From positions 186,001 through 250,000 of the forward strand of contig CAVYHD010000018.1 in assembly GCA_963768075.1 (NCBI GenBank): a DNA stretch of 64,000 nucleotides, given 5' to 3'. Made by a program: the position numbers and the translations under genes. Under the pieces are notes generated by a model that saw only the letters and a list, made by a program, of their open reading frames with translations, was not told the origin of the DNA and did no database searches. This document shows, one piece after another, positions 53,238 to 61,663 of this stretch (position 1 is its first letter; each line of letters starts with the position of its first letter). The DNA is from QHXW01 sp963768075 (GTDB lineage: Bacteria > Acidobacteriota > Terriglobia > Bryobacterales > Bryobacteraceae).

Positions 53238-53486
53238 CTACAAACACTTAATGTCCTTGGATACTTCACAGCAGTTTGTAGATGGCTGGGTAGGTTCTGG
53301 ACACCAGAGCAGGGACGTTTCCCCTACGCCGACGACGCCAGCCGCTCCACCGACTGTTTTGTCCAGGACTTCGTCGGTTAGCTCCGGGGTGCCGGCTGGA
53401 TTCGGTGGTAGACCCGCTAATTGCTCTGGAGTCAGGCTCTTGCGATATTCAGGGTCTTTCCACGCTCGCGCTATATCGACCTTCAT
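53238..53486 (-). CDS. lanA: Class II lanthipeptide precursor (mersacidin/lichenicidin-like leader)
   Basis: 82 residues from ATG 53486, chosen because GGAGAG precedes it; the frame is open 15 codons further. The leader (MKVDIARAWKDPEYR, then LPPNPAGTPELTDEVLD) is typical of mersacidin/lichenicidin-family leaders and ends in TVGG (residues 44-47), a double-glycine cleavage site. The core (48-82) has four cysteines (62, 72, 73, 81) and six Ser/Thr (57, 58, 66, 69, 70, 76), enough for up to four rings. The adjacent LanM should modify it. Confidence 0.9.
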   Translation of the reverse strand: MKVDIARAWKDPEYRKSLTPEQLAGLPPNPAGTPELTDEVLDKTVGGAAGVVGVGETSLLWCPEPTQPSTNCCEVSKDIKCL

Positions 53487-53720
53487 TTTCTCTCCGCCTC
53501 TCTTCTGCACTTCTGCGGGGCTGCGGATCATCTTCGCCGCCCTCGCGATGGATTGCTGTCGGCTACGACTCGCGGAAACAGCTTACGGCAAAGTCGGCTT
53601 GGCGTCTCAGAAGGGGGGTGAAATTATTATCAAAGATTTCTCAAACCGATGATTCGTAAGAAAACACGACACTTCTTTGACGGCTCGCCTTCAGGCAGAA
53701 TGGATCGTGAGGAGACGGAA

Positions 53721-54479
53721 ATGACATCCAATGGCAAGGTTGCGCTGGTGACCGGCGCTGGCAGTGGAATAGGCCGGGCAGTGGCCCTCGCTCTGACATC
53801 CGCGGGCTATTCCGTGGTGCTGGCCGGACGTCGCGGTCTTGAACTTGGGCGCACCGCCGCCATGGCAGATTCCCACGGAGGCAAAACTCTCGCCGTTCCC
53901 ACTGATGTCGGCAAACCGGCGCAGGTAGAGGCATTGTTCGCCAGGACAAAGGAAACATTCGGCCGGTTGGACGTTCTCTTCAACAACGCGGGGATCAGCG
54001 CTCCCGGAATCCCGATGGAAGACCTGACGCACGAGCAGTGGACCGCTGTCGTGGATGTCAACCTCACGGGCGCATTTCTCTGCGCCCAGGAAGCAATCAA
54101 GGTCATGAAGGCCCAGCAGCCGCGTGGCGGGCGCATCATCAACAACGGCTCTATCTCGGCTCACGCTCCCCGGCCCAACTCGGCGCCTTATACCGCCACC
54201 AAACATGCCATCACCGGGCTCACGAAGTCCATATCGCTGGACTGCCGCAAGTATGATATCGCTTGTAGCCAGATCGACATTGGCAATGCGGCCACCGAAA
54301 TGACGGAGCGCATGAAGGCTGGCGTTCCGCAAGCGAATGGAACGACCATGGTTGAACCTCGCATGGACGTGCGGCACGTGGCCGAAGCCGTGCTCTATAT
54401 GGCGAGTCTGCCTTTGGACGCAAATGTTCAGTTCATGACCGTCATGGCCACCAAGATGCCGTTTATTGGACGTGGTTGA
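53721..54479 (+). CDS. Short-chain dehydrogenase/reductase
   Basis: 252 residues from ATG 53721, which has GGAGACGG just ahead; earlier starts lack support. NAD(P)-binding TGAGSGIGRAVAL, NNAG, catalytic Ser in NNGSISAHAP and YTATK (Tyr and Lys of YxxxK). The substrate is unknown; it may reduce a 3-oxoacyl or sugar-type ketone. Divergent from the lanthipeptide precursor. Confidence 0.93.
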   Translation: MTSNGKVALVTGAGSGIGRAVALALTSAGYSVVLAGRRGLELGRTAAMADSHGGKTLAVPTDVGKPAQVEALFARTKETFGRLDVLFNNAGISAPGIPMEDLTHEQWTAVVDVNLTGAFLCAQEAIKVMKAQQPRGGRIINNGSISAHAPRPNSAPYTATKHAITGLTKSISLDCRKYDIACSQIDIGNAATEMTERMKAGVPQANGTTMVEPRMDVRHVAEAVLYMASLPLDANVQFMTVMATKMPFIGRG

Positions 54480-54595
54480 GGCGCCGCATCACCTTTGGTT
54501 CCTGACCGCAGGGAGCCCGCCGATGCGGCAACCGGCTTTGCGTGTTTTCACCAAACGCATGTAAGCTGGAGGTTTTACAGGAGTGTCGGCATCAT

Positions 54596-55405
54596 ATGGT
54601 CTCCCGCATGGCAGTGGTTCTTGTGCTTACCGGCGTCGCAGTGGTCAAGGGCCAGACATCCACCAGCGAAACTAAAGGGCCGCCCCCTAAGTACGATCCG
54701 GCTTCAGTCGAACGAGGTCAGGGAATCTTCGTGGGCGCATGCGGCTTTTGTCACGGCTCGAACGCAAAAGGCGGAGAAAAAGGACCCGACCTGCTTCGTT
54801 CCGTGTTGGTGTTGGATGACGAAAATGGCAAGACGATCGCCCCTGTCATTCTCAGGGGCCGTCCCGATAAGGGGATGCCTCGATTTCCCTTCACGTCCCA
54901 ACAAATCGCGGATATCGCCAATTTTCTACACAACTCCATAAAAAACGCCATCGATCGGGATAGTTACAAGATCCTCAACATCGTTACCGGAGATCCGAAA
55001 GCGGGCGAGGCTTACTTCAACGGCCAGGGCCATTGCTCTTCCTGCCACTCTGTCACGGGCGACTTGAAAGGAGTCGGCGCCAAATACGAGCCTGTCACCC
55101 TGCAAGGCAAATTCCTCCAGCCGAATTCCTCCTGGACGGAAGGCACGCCGCCGCACCACGTATCCGCCATTTCCGTGACCGTAACGCTCCCCTCGGGCGA
55201 ATCGTTTACAGGTACGCTCGTCAATCTCGACGACTTCAATGTCGCCCTGCGTGAGCCCAACGGCGCGTATCACTCCTTTAATCGGGAGAAGGATGTTCCG
55301 CGCGTCGAAATCCACAATCGGCTCCAGGCACATTCGGACATGTTGAGCCGCTATACGGACGCCGACATCCACAACATTACGGCTTATTTGGTGACTCTAA
55401 AATGA
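54596..55405 (+). CDS. Exported diheme c-type cytochrome, partner of PQQ dehydrogenase
   Basis: 269 residues from ATG 54596. Signal peptide (AVVLVLTGVAVVKG), first heme CGFCH (49-53) in a cytochrome c domain ending IADIANFLHNSI, second heme CSSCH (147-151). After it comes a PilZ/NolX-like beta region (ISVTVTLPSGESFTGTLVNLDDFNVALRE) often seen in acidobacterial cytochromes of this sort. It overlaps the PQQ dehydrogenase start by four bases and probably accepts its electrons. Confidence 0.9.
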   Translation: MVSRMAVVLVLTGVAVVKGQTSTSETKGPPPKYDPASVERGQGIFVGACGFCHGSNAKGGEKGPDLLRSVLVLDDENGKTIAPVILRGRPDKGMPRFPFTSQQIADIANFLHNSIKNAIDRDSYKILNIVTGDPKAGEAYFNGQGHCSSCHSVTGDLKGVGAKYEPVTLQGKFLQPNSSWTEGTPPHHVSAISVTVTLPSGESFTGTLVNLDDFNVALREPNGAYHSFNREKDVPRVEIHNRLQAHSDMLSRYTDADIHNITAYLVTLK

Positions 55406-57048
55406 AAACGACATTCCTGATTCCGAGCATTTGTCTTGCCCTAATGCCTGCGTTGATGTTTGCCCAAATGCTCGATCCGGCGTTGCTCACCAAGCCCGCG
55501 ACCGATGCGTGGCCTACGTACCACGGCGATTATTCCGGGCGCCGTTTCAGCACGCTCGCTCAGGTAAATCAGTCGAACGTGAAGCACCTGACCCTGGCGT
55601 GGATCTTTCGTATCAAAGTGGGAATAACCCCCAACGCGATTGTGGGTGGCGAAGGACCAACCCCCGAGGGCCCCCCGACCGACCCCGGCGTCTCCACCAT
55701 CAAGGCCACGCCATTGATGGTGAACGGCATCCTCTATTTCTCCACCCCGGACAACGCCTGGGCCGTCGATGCCCGCTCTGGACACGAATTATGGCACTTC
55801 GCCTGGAAAACCAAGGGCGGCATTCACATCGGCAACCGCGGCATGGGGATGTACGGGAGCTGGCTCTTTTTTGAGACGCCCGATAACTATCTTGTTTCTC
55901 TCGATGCCCAGACTGGAAAAGAGCGCTGGCACAAGGAGATTGCCGATCTCAAGCAAGAGTACTTCTCCACGCCCGCACCAATTATCGTCGGCAACCACGT
56001 CCTGGTCGGCACGGGAGGTGATTCGCTCGACGTTCCTGGTTTCCTCGAAGCGCATGACCCCGAAACGGGAGAAATTCAATGGAAGTGGTGGAGCGAGCCG
56101 CTCAAGAAAGGCGACCCGGGATTCGAAACGTGGCCCGATGAATATTCCATGCGTCATGGCGGCGGCATGACCTGGATCCCAGGTACGTATGATCCTGACC
56201 TACATCTCTACTACCTGGGGACAGGCAATCCGAATCCCGTGTTGACCGGCCGCAGCCGCCAGGGAGACAACCTCTATACTTGCTCCATCGTTGCGCTGAA
56301 TGTGGACACCGGCAAGTTGGCGTGGTATTTCCAGCCATCACCACACGACACACACGATTGGGATGCCGCGCAAACCCCAGTGCTGATTGACGCCGAAATT
56401 GACGGTAAGCCTCGCAAGCTTCTTGCACAGGCCAACCGCAACGGCTATTTTTTCCTGCTGGATCGCACCAACGGCAAGAACCTGGTCACCGCCCCTATGA
56501 TTCACTCTATGAACTGGTCGAAGGGCATTGCCCCGAACGGTCAGCCCATTCCCGATCCCGCCAAGGAGGCCACCATTGCCGGCGTCCTCGTTTCGCCAGC
56601 AACGAGTGGCGCCACCAACTGGCCGCCGCCCAGCTATGATCCGGAAACAGGGCTGTTTTATGTCGGCACGTCACAGCAATTCAGCATGTATTATCTGACC
56701 GACACCGATCCGCACCCCGAAGGATGGGGCGCAGCCGAACGCGACGCCGGATATCTCGGCGGTGACCTGGAGGCAATCGACATCAAGACCGGCAAGATCG
56801 CATGGGATCACCACTACCCATTCGCCGGCGGACCCGTGGGCATTCTGACTACTGCCGGAAAACTCCTGTTCGCCGGCGACGGCGCGGACCACTTGGTTGC
56901 ATTCGATCCCGCGAACGGTGCAATCCTCTGGCATGCCGGCCTCGCTGACGATGTCAGCAACGGCCCGGAGACCTTCCTGCTCGATGGTCAGCAGTATGTG
57001 GTGGCAGGCGCCGGTGACTCTCTCTACGCTTTCACGGTCGCGCCGTAA
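55402..57048 (+). CDS. PQQ-dependent alcohol dehydrogenase-like quinoprotein
   Basis: 548 residues, signal peptide (1-22), eight-bladed propeller pattern with repeated W motifs (ALDVDTGKLAWYFQ, IDIKTGKIAWDH, FDPANGAILWHAG). Metal-site region PHDTHDWDAAQ has Asp-Trp-Asp; the second Asp is the feature linked to lanthanide-dependent enzymes. The vicinal Cys-Cys ring of classic methanol dehydrogenases is absent (RGMGMYG instead). No c-heme domain is fused, so the upstream cytochrome is the likely acceptor. Substrate is probably an alcohol or sugar, not resolved. Confidence 0.9.
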   Translation: MKTTFLIPSICLALMPALMFAQMLDPALLTKPATDAWPTYHGDYSGRRFSTLAQVNQSNVKHLTLAWIFRIKVGITPNAIVGGEGPTPEGPPTDPGVSTIKATPLMVNGILYFSTPDNAWAVDARSGHELWHFAWKTKGGIHIGNRGMGMYGSWLFFETPDNYLVSLDAQTGKERWHKEIADLKQEYFSTPAPIIVGNHVLVGTGGDSLDVPGFLEAHDPETGEIQWKWWSEPLKKGDPGFETWPDEYSMRHGGGMTWIPGTYDPDLHLYYLGTGNPNPVLTGRSRQGDNLYTCSIVALNVDTGKLAWYFQPSPHDTHDWDAAQTPVLIDAEIDGKPRKLLAQANRNGYFFLLDRTNGKNLVTAPMIHSMNWSKGIAPNGQPIPDPAKEATIAGVLVSPATSGATNWPPPSYDPETGLFYVGTSQQFSMYYLTDTDPHPEGWGAAERDAGYLGGDLEAIDIKTGKIAWDHHYPFAGGPVGILTTAGKLLFAGDGADHLVAFDPANGAILWHAGLADDVSNGPETFLLDGQQYVVAGAGDSLYAFTVAP

Positions 57049-57092
57049 TTCGATAGATTAGGCGAGAGATCACAAGCCGCTTGGGTCGCGTT

Positions 57093-57998
57093 TCATCGCT
57101 GCTTGATAAACGTGCCATCCTGCAGTTCCGCCATGGCCTGTTGGAGCTGCGCCTGCGTGTTCATCACGATGGGCCCGTACCAGGCCACCGGCTCTTCGAT
57201 CGGCCGGCCGGATACCAGCAGAAACCGTATCCCGTCCGGTCCGGCCTGCACGGCCACTTCATCGCCCCGGTCAAACAGTACCAGGGAGTGGTTGCTGGCG
57301 TCGTAGACCGGCGGTGCATCGGGATTCATAACCTTGTCGGTCAACACCGCCCGCGGATCCGAGGCGTCGCGGAATGTGCCCGAGCCCGCGAAGACGTAGG
57401 CGAAGGCGTTGCGCGTGGTCTCGATGGCGAGCCGTTTGCGCCGGAGGGCCGGGACAAAAACATCGAGATAACTCGGATCGGCAGCCACCCCTGCGACTGG
57501 CCCCTTCTGGCCCCAAAACTCGCCGCAGATCACGCGCACGCGCGTTCCGTCATCATCGGTGACCTCGGGGATGGCGCCCGACGGAATGTCCTGATACCGC
57601 GGGGCGGTCATCTTCAGCGATGACGGCAGGTTAGCCCAGAGCTGGAAGCCATGCATCCGGCCCTGCGGGTCCCCTTTAGGCATCTCCTGGTGCAGGATGC
57701 CGCTTCCGGCCGTCATCCATTGCACGTCGCCAGCGGTCATTTTGCCCTTATTGCCCAAGCTGTCGCCGTGCTCGACCGAGCCGGCCAGCACATACGTGAT
57801 CGTCTCGATTCCACGATGTGGATGCCAGGGGAATCCGGCCAGGTAATCTTCCGGGTTCTCGTTGCGGAAATCGTCCAGAAGCAGGAACGGATCGAAATCC
57901 TTGGTTTTGCCGAAGCCAAAGGCGCGCTGGAGCTTTACCCCGGCGCCCTCCATAGTGGGCTTCGGCTGAATGATTTGTCGGACTGGACGGAGCGACAT
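57093..57998 (-). CDS. Pirin-family protein
   Basis: 301 residues, bicupin. The N-terminal cupin has the iron ligands in FPWHPHRGIETITYVLAG (His-x-His) with GSVEHGDSLG and the later Glu/His in LHQEMPKG. Bacterial pirins act as quercetin dioxygenases or as redox-sensing co-regulators. Preceded by GGGAGG and a leader hairpin, and 120 bases downstream of a MarR regulator on the same strand, a common pairing that suggests control by it. Confidence 0.92.
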   Translation of the reverse strand: MSLRPVRQIIQPKPTMEGAGVKLQRAFGFGKTKDFDPFLLLDDFRNENPEDYLAGFPWHPHRGIETITYVLAGSVEHGDSLGNKGKMTAGDVQWMTAGSGILHQEMPKGDPQGRMHGFQLWANLPSSLKMTAPRYQDIPSGAIPEVTDDDGTRVRVICGEFWGQKGPVAGVAADPSYLDVFVPALRRKRLAIETTRNAFAYVFAGSGTFRDASDPRAVLTDKVMNPDAPPVYDASNHSLVLFDRGDEVAVQAGPDGIRFLLVSGRPIEEPVAWYGPIVMNTQAQLQQAMAELQDGTFIKQR

Positions 57999-58011
57999 GA
58001 TATATTCCTCC

Positions 58012-58048
58012 CTGCCGCCGTGGCGCAGCTTTCAATCTGCGCCGGCAG
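58012..58048 (-). promoter_or_regulatory. Nested hairpin in the pirin leader
   Basis: GGCGCAG (58022-58028) pairs with CTGCGCC (58037-58043) around an 8-base loop, and CTGCCG (58012-58017) with CGGCAG (58043-58048), sharing a base. The stem ends 14 bases before the pirin start and abuts its ribosome-binding site, so it may modulate translation or terminate read-through from marR. Confidence 0.45.
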
Positions 58049-58118
58049 CCAATGATTCAGGTCCAACCAATTAGATTCGTTGGGCCGATAATCGTTTCAA
58101 CAAATGATGGACCAGAAC

Positions 58119-58574
58119 TCAGACCTGACTGCGGCAGGCGCTCAGCAATTCGGCTAGTGCCCGCAGCCGCTCGCGGCCCAAATGGCCAAACTGCCTGCGA
58201 TGGGCTTCCTGCATCGGTTGATCGAGCCGGGCCAGGACTGCGAGCCCCTCCGGCGTGATCCGTGTCAGCACCATGCGCCGGTCCTTGGCTTCCCGGCAGC
58301 GCGAGATCAGACCACGCTTCTCCAGGCGGTCCAGTAACCGGGTGATGTCGGGATCCCGTGTAATCATGCGGCTGGCAACTTCGCCGCAAGTGAGCCATTC
58401 TGGCGCGCCACGTAGGATCCGGAGCACGTTGTACTGCGTCGAGGAGAGATCCTCACTCTTCAGTACCTGAGCCGGCCGCCGCGACAGCATGTCGGTCGTT
58501 CGCAGCAGGTCAAGATACGCCGCCTCCTCCAAGCACACAGTCCGCCGCACCTTGCGTTCCGGCGTTTCCGTCAT
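58119..58574 (-). CDS. MarR-family transcriptional regulator
   Basis: 151 residues with the winged-helix core: SSTQYNVLRILRGAPEWLT, GEVASRMITRDPDITRLLDR (recognition helix) and wing RCREAKDRRMVLTRITPEG. Flanking helices form the dimer interface. One cysteine in EWLTCGEV and one in SRCREAKD could allow redox sensing. A palindrome in its own promoter spacer indicates autorepression; the following pirin gene is the likely target. Confidence 0.92.
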   Translation of the reverse strand: MTETPERKVRRTVCLEEAAYLDLLRTTDMLSRRPAQVLKSEDLSSTQYNVLRILRGAPEWLTCGEVASRMITRDPDITRLLDRLEKRGLISRCREAKDRRMVLTRITPEGLAVLARLDQPMQEAHRRQFGHLGRERLRALAELLSACRSQV

Positions 58575-58582
58575 CTCTTTTC

Positions 58583-58612
58583 CAATATACTCGTTATAAC
58601 GGATATTGTCAA
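58583..58612 (-). promoter_or_regulatory. marR promoter with centred palindromic operator
   Basis: On the minus strand TTGACA (58607-58612), a 17-base spacer and TATATT (58584-58589). The perfect palindrome CGTTATAACG (58592-58601) fills the spacer, and outer arms CAATAT/ATATTG (58583-58588, 58603-58608) extend the symmetry. Transcription would start about three to eight bases before the ATG at 58574, leaving almost no leader. Confidence 0.7.
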
Positions 58613-58685
58613 GACGACTTCCGCGCCTGCCGAACCCGTGGACGAACTGGACGGCCCTCCAGTTTCGCCCACTGTCCGGCCTATG

Positions 58686-59162
58686 TCACCGTCTCGGACC
58701 GAAATGATGCCAACGGCCGTCCACGCCGAAGCCGACGCGGCCTCCGTAGAACCCGCCATAACCCCCAACAACTACGGCAGGCCCCGGATATCCGTATCCA
58801 TATCCGTAACCAGAGTACGCGTACGGGTAACCATAACCGTACCCGGCCGCGTACGGGTAGCCGTAGTAATAGGGATTGTAAGAATAGTAGGGCGCATAGT
58901 AGCCCGCCCCGTAATACCAGGGCGAAAAGCCCAAACCGAACCCCCAACCGCCGTAACGACCGTAGCCGCCGTAACCGTAGCCGCCATAGCCACCACGAAA
59001 ACCAGCGCCATAACCGCCGCCACCGAACCCGCGGCCGGCACTGGCGACATGGCCTCCACCTCCGCCGTGTCCACCGCCTCCGCCGTGCGCTGCTGCGTGG
59101 GCCTGAATACCAAGCCCGGTTGCAAAGAACAACCACAAAGCCAAAGTGACCGTTTTCCGCAT
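58686..59162 (-). CDS. Secreted glycine/tyrosine-rich low-complexity protein
   Basis: 158 residues with a signal peptide (LALWLFFATGLGIQAHA). The mature chain is Gly/Tyr-rich: His-Gly runs (HGGGGGHGGGGGH), then GYGGYGYGG-type repeats and a YYAPYYSYNPYYYGY block, ending FGPRR. It resembles envelope or matrix proteins by composition only. Antisense frames over it have no domain. Confidence 0.65.
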   Translation of the reverse strand: MRKTVTLALWLFFATGLGIQAHAAAHGGGGGHGGGGGHVASAGRGFGGGGYGAGFRGGYGGYGYGGYGRYGGWGFGLGFSPWYYGAGYYAPYYSYNPYYYGYPYAAGYGYGYPYAYSGYGYGYGYPGPAVVVGGYGGFYGGRVGFGVDGRWHHFGPRR

Positions 59163-59278
59163 AGGAATCTACCCACTAGTTAGACTAGCGCTATTCAAAG
59201 ATGGTTTCACGGGCCGTGTCCAATAATTCTGCCGCCACCCTGACGGTTGGCGCAGGCGGATCGGACTTTGCCTGCCCC

Positions 59279-60733
59279 TTACGTCCGTTTGATCCGCAGC
59301 GCCACATCCACGGTGTGAGTCGGAGTGGAGACGCTCCGGTTTCCGCCGGTATGGCTGAACTTCTCCGAGGAGATTACTGACCCCGATGCCGCGTCCACCC
59401 AGTCGGCCTGATAAGATCCCGCGGGAAGATGTAGCACCAATGTCTCCTGATAATTCCCGAACGTTGCCTTGTACGACGCCGTGTTCCTCCCGAACGCGCT
59501 GTGGTGGTGATAATACGCGTACTGCTTCCCTGGCTCGCTCATACCGCGCGCGAACGTGCCCGGAGGCACACCACCCTGAACGAAGCTCTTGTCCGGCCGC
59601 ATCTTGAGGAAGTCGAAGCTGTATAGGAAATCGTGCAGGCTCTTCAGCGCGCGGCCGATCTGCGCGTTCTCCTCCGTCTTGCCGCCGGGATCGCGAACCG
59701 TGTATAGCCCGTTGAGTTGGTTGAAGCTGCCACCGCCGCCAACGATGAACTCCCAGGCTTCCACGCGTGAATCGGCGATCCTGTCGCCCTGGTACCAGGT
59801 CGGAAAATAATCCGTCTCGTTGAAGTCGATGGGCTTGTTCTTGTCGTATTCGTAGTCGAGAGCCATCAAGCCGCCCATCTGCTCGTGGCTGCCCTCCCAG
59901 GCGTACTGAGTGACGATGACGGAAACGTCGGGATGCGCGGTGAAGTCGCAGGGTCCACCCATGGGCCCCTCGATCTGCTGCGCGATCAGATGCTTTTTCG
60001 GTAGTGTGCTCTCGGCCTTCTTGATGCCTTCGACATTATGGGCGATCCACGGCCCGGCTAGCTCGATGGGCGTGCCGGTGAGGTATGGTTCGTCGCAAAT
60101 CTCGAGGATGACGTTGTCGAATTCGTTTACTTCCTGGGTGATCTTGCGGACGTAATCATCTTCCCGCCGCACCAGATCCGCGTGTTTCAACGTCTGAGCG
60201 TCCTCATAATCGCACTGGCCTTCGCCCTGAATGTTGTTCTCGTAATACAGGGGAGACATGGGCCACGTGTCGCCGTATTGCGCGTTGTAGAAGCAGATCT
60301 CGACCACGATCCCGCGCTCGGCGGCTTTCGCTACAAAATCTCTTAGACGCGCGAAAAACGCCGAGTCCCACTGATCCAGGTCAAACAGGTTCCCGCCAAG
60401 CGCATATCCCGGCTTCCGGCTTCGCGCCCAGGGCAGCGTCAGGCTGATGGGCTTGGCGCCCAGCGTGTTCCCCTTCATGAACTTTCCCATGGGCTCGAAC
60501 AGGAATCCCGGATAGATGCGCGTGTAATTCAACCCGTAGGCTTTCAACGCATCAAAATACGCGACGTAATCGAAGTCCTTGTTCACCACGCCGCCATAAT
60601 GCTCGGCAGAGGTGATCAGAATAGTTGGCTGTCCGTGGAACAGGTAATAATGCGGGTTGTCCGGATGCAGCTTGATGGGCTCGCCGTGGAGGCCCATCGC
60701 CAAGAGGGCGGAAAACAGGATCGGAATTCTCAT
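59279..60733 (-). CDS. Secreted glycoside-hydrolase-like protein (cellulase/apiosidase superfamily)
   Basis: 484 residues from ATG 60733; signal peptide (IPILFSALLAMGLHG). TIM-barrel features: YVAYFDALKAYGLNYTRIYP, FDNVILEICDEPYLTG (candidate acid/base Glu in the ICDEP segment), FNETDYFPTWYQG and a C-terminal beta domain (YQADWVDAASGSVISSEKF). The layout recalls DUF4038/GH140-like enzymes. Last of a three-gene set with the isomerase-like genes, four bases after the upstream stop. Confidence 0.75.
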   Translation of the reverse strand: MRIPILFSALLAMGLHGEPIKLHPDNPHYYLFHGQPTILITSAEHYGGVVNKDFDYVAYFDALKAYGLNYTRIYPGFLFEPMGKFMKGNTLGAKPISLTLPWARSRKPGYALGGNLFDLDQWDSAFFARLRDFVAKAAERGIVVEICFYNAQYGDTWPMSPLYYENNIQGEGQCDYEDAQTLKHADLVRREDDYVRKITQEVNEFDNVILEICDEPYLTGTPIELAGPWIAHNVEGIKKAESTLPKKHLIAQQIEGPMGGPCDFTAHPDVSVIVTQYAWEGSHEQMGGLMALDYEYDKNKPIDFNETDYFPTWYQGDRIADSRVEAWEFIVGGGGSFNQLNGLYTVRDPGGKTEENAQIGRALKSLHDFLYSFDFLKMRPDKSFVQGGVPPGTFARGMSEPGKQYAYYHHHSAFGRNTASYKATFGNYQETLVLHLPAGSYQADWVDAASGSVISSEKFSHTGGNRSVSTPTHTVDVALRIKRT

Positions 60734-60737
60734 TGGA

Positions 60738-61658
60738 TCAAGCGATCTGCTTCTTCTCCATCTTCTCGCCGGCATATTCGCGGCGGCAGTGCATCACCGA
60801 GCTGGTGATACTGGCGAGGACGGTCTCGTCGGCGAATTCGAACGGGTAGATGATTTCGAGGAACGCCGGAATGTCCTCGAGGCCCGCCTCGCGCACCTCG
60901 CGCGCGAACTCCGCCACGTCGAACAGGCCGCGCTTGTCGGGCCAACCCCAGTGCGAGTCACTCTGGAAGTCGGTGTTCTGGAGGTGGAAGGCGCCGATGG
61001 ACTGGCCCAGGCCGTTCAGCCAGTCCGGCATGTTGGCCTTCGGGCCATACAGCGGCTGGTACAGAGCATGGCCGATGTCGACCAGCAGCATCACAGGGAT
61101 TTCACAGCGGCCTTCGAGATCTTTGAGGAATTTCTTTGCCTGCTCCACGGTATATGGGATTTCGCGGGCCAGTGGCGTGCACTCGACCTGAAGCCTCGTG
61201 AGACCGGACGCTTTCGCGGCGCGGCTCAGTTCGGCAACGGAATCGAGAAGGCCGTGGTAGCGCTGGTCGCGCCGCTTGGGATCTGTAGCGTCGGCGACGC
61301 TCATGCCGCCAAGCGGACCGCCCGAAGCTTTGGCACCGACCGCGGTAGCGACGTCGAAGGCCCGCTTCCACCATTCAAGCGACGCCCGGCGCCCTGCTGA
61401 ATCTGGGTGCAGCAGGCCGTCGAAGCAGTAATTCGCGAGCCCGCTGAAGGCGCTTTCTATCTGGATTCCCCAGTCGCCCGCGGCAGTCCGAACCTCCGCG
61501 GCCATGGAGCGTCGTACGTCGTCGGGCCACCAGGGCTCGAGCAGATCATAGGTGAACTGAACGAGAGCGAGCCCCAACTTCTCGCGCACGATCTTGGCCC
61601 ATACCGGCGGCTCCACCCAACGTTTGACCGTAAAGCTGAGGTTGATTCCAAAATTCAT
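60738..61658 (-). CDS. Sugar phosphate isomerase/epimerase-like TIM-barrel protein
   Basis: 306 residues, xylose-isomerase-like fold. Conserved pieces: RLQVECTPLAREIPYT (metal Glu), MLLVDIGHALYQ (Asp and His), IGAFHLQNTDFQSDSHWGW (His), and AFLEIIYPFEF (Glu). Cytosolic, substrate probably a sugar or polyol. It lies five bases after the SIS gene and four bases before the glycosidase-like gene, so these are one operon. Confidence 0.85.
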   Translation of the reverse strand: MNFGINLSFTVKRWVEPPVWAKIVREKLGLALVQFTYDLLEPWWPDDVRRSMAAEVRTAAGDWGIQIESAFSGLANYCFDGLLHPDSAGRRASLEWWKRAFDVATAVGAKASGGPLGGMSVADATDPKRRDQRYHGLLDSVAELSRAAKASGLTRLQVECTPLAREIPYTVEQAKKFLKDLEGRCEIPVMLLVDIGHALYQPLYGPKANMPDWLNGLGQSIGAFHLQNTDFQSDSHWGWPDKRGLFDVAEFAREVREAGLEDIPAFLEIIYPFEFADETVLASITSSVMHCRREYAGEKMEKKQIA

Positions 61659-61663
61659 ACCAG

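Noticed and set aside
53487..53720. A second lanthipeptide precursor between lanA and the SDR gene
   Set aside because: Frames here lack a leader, GG site and Cys-containing core.
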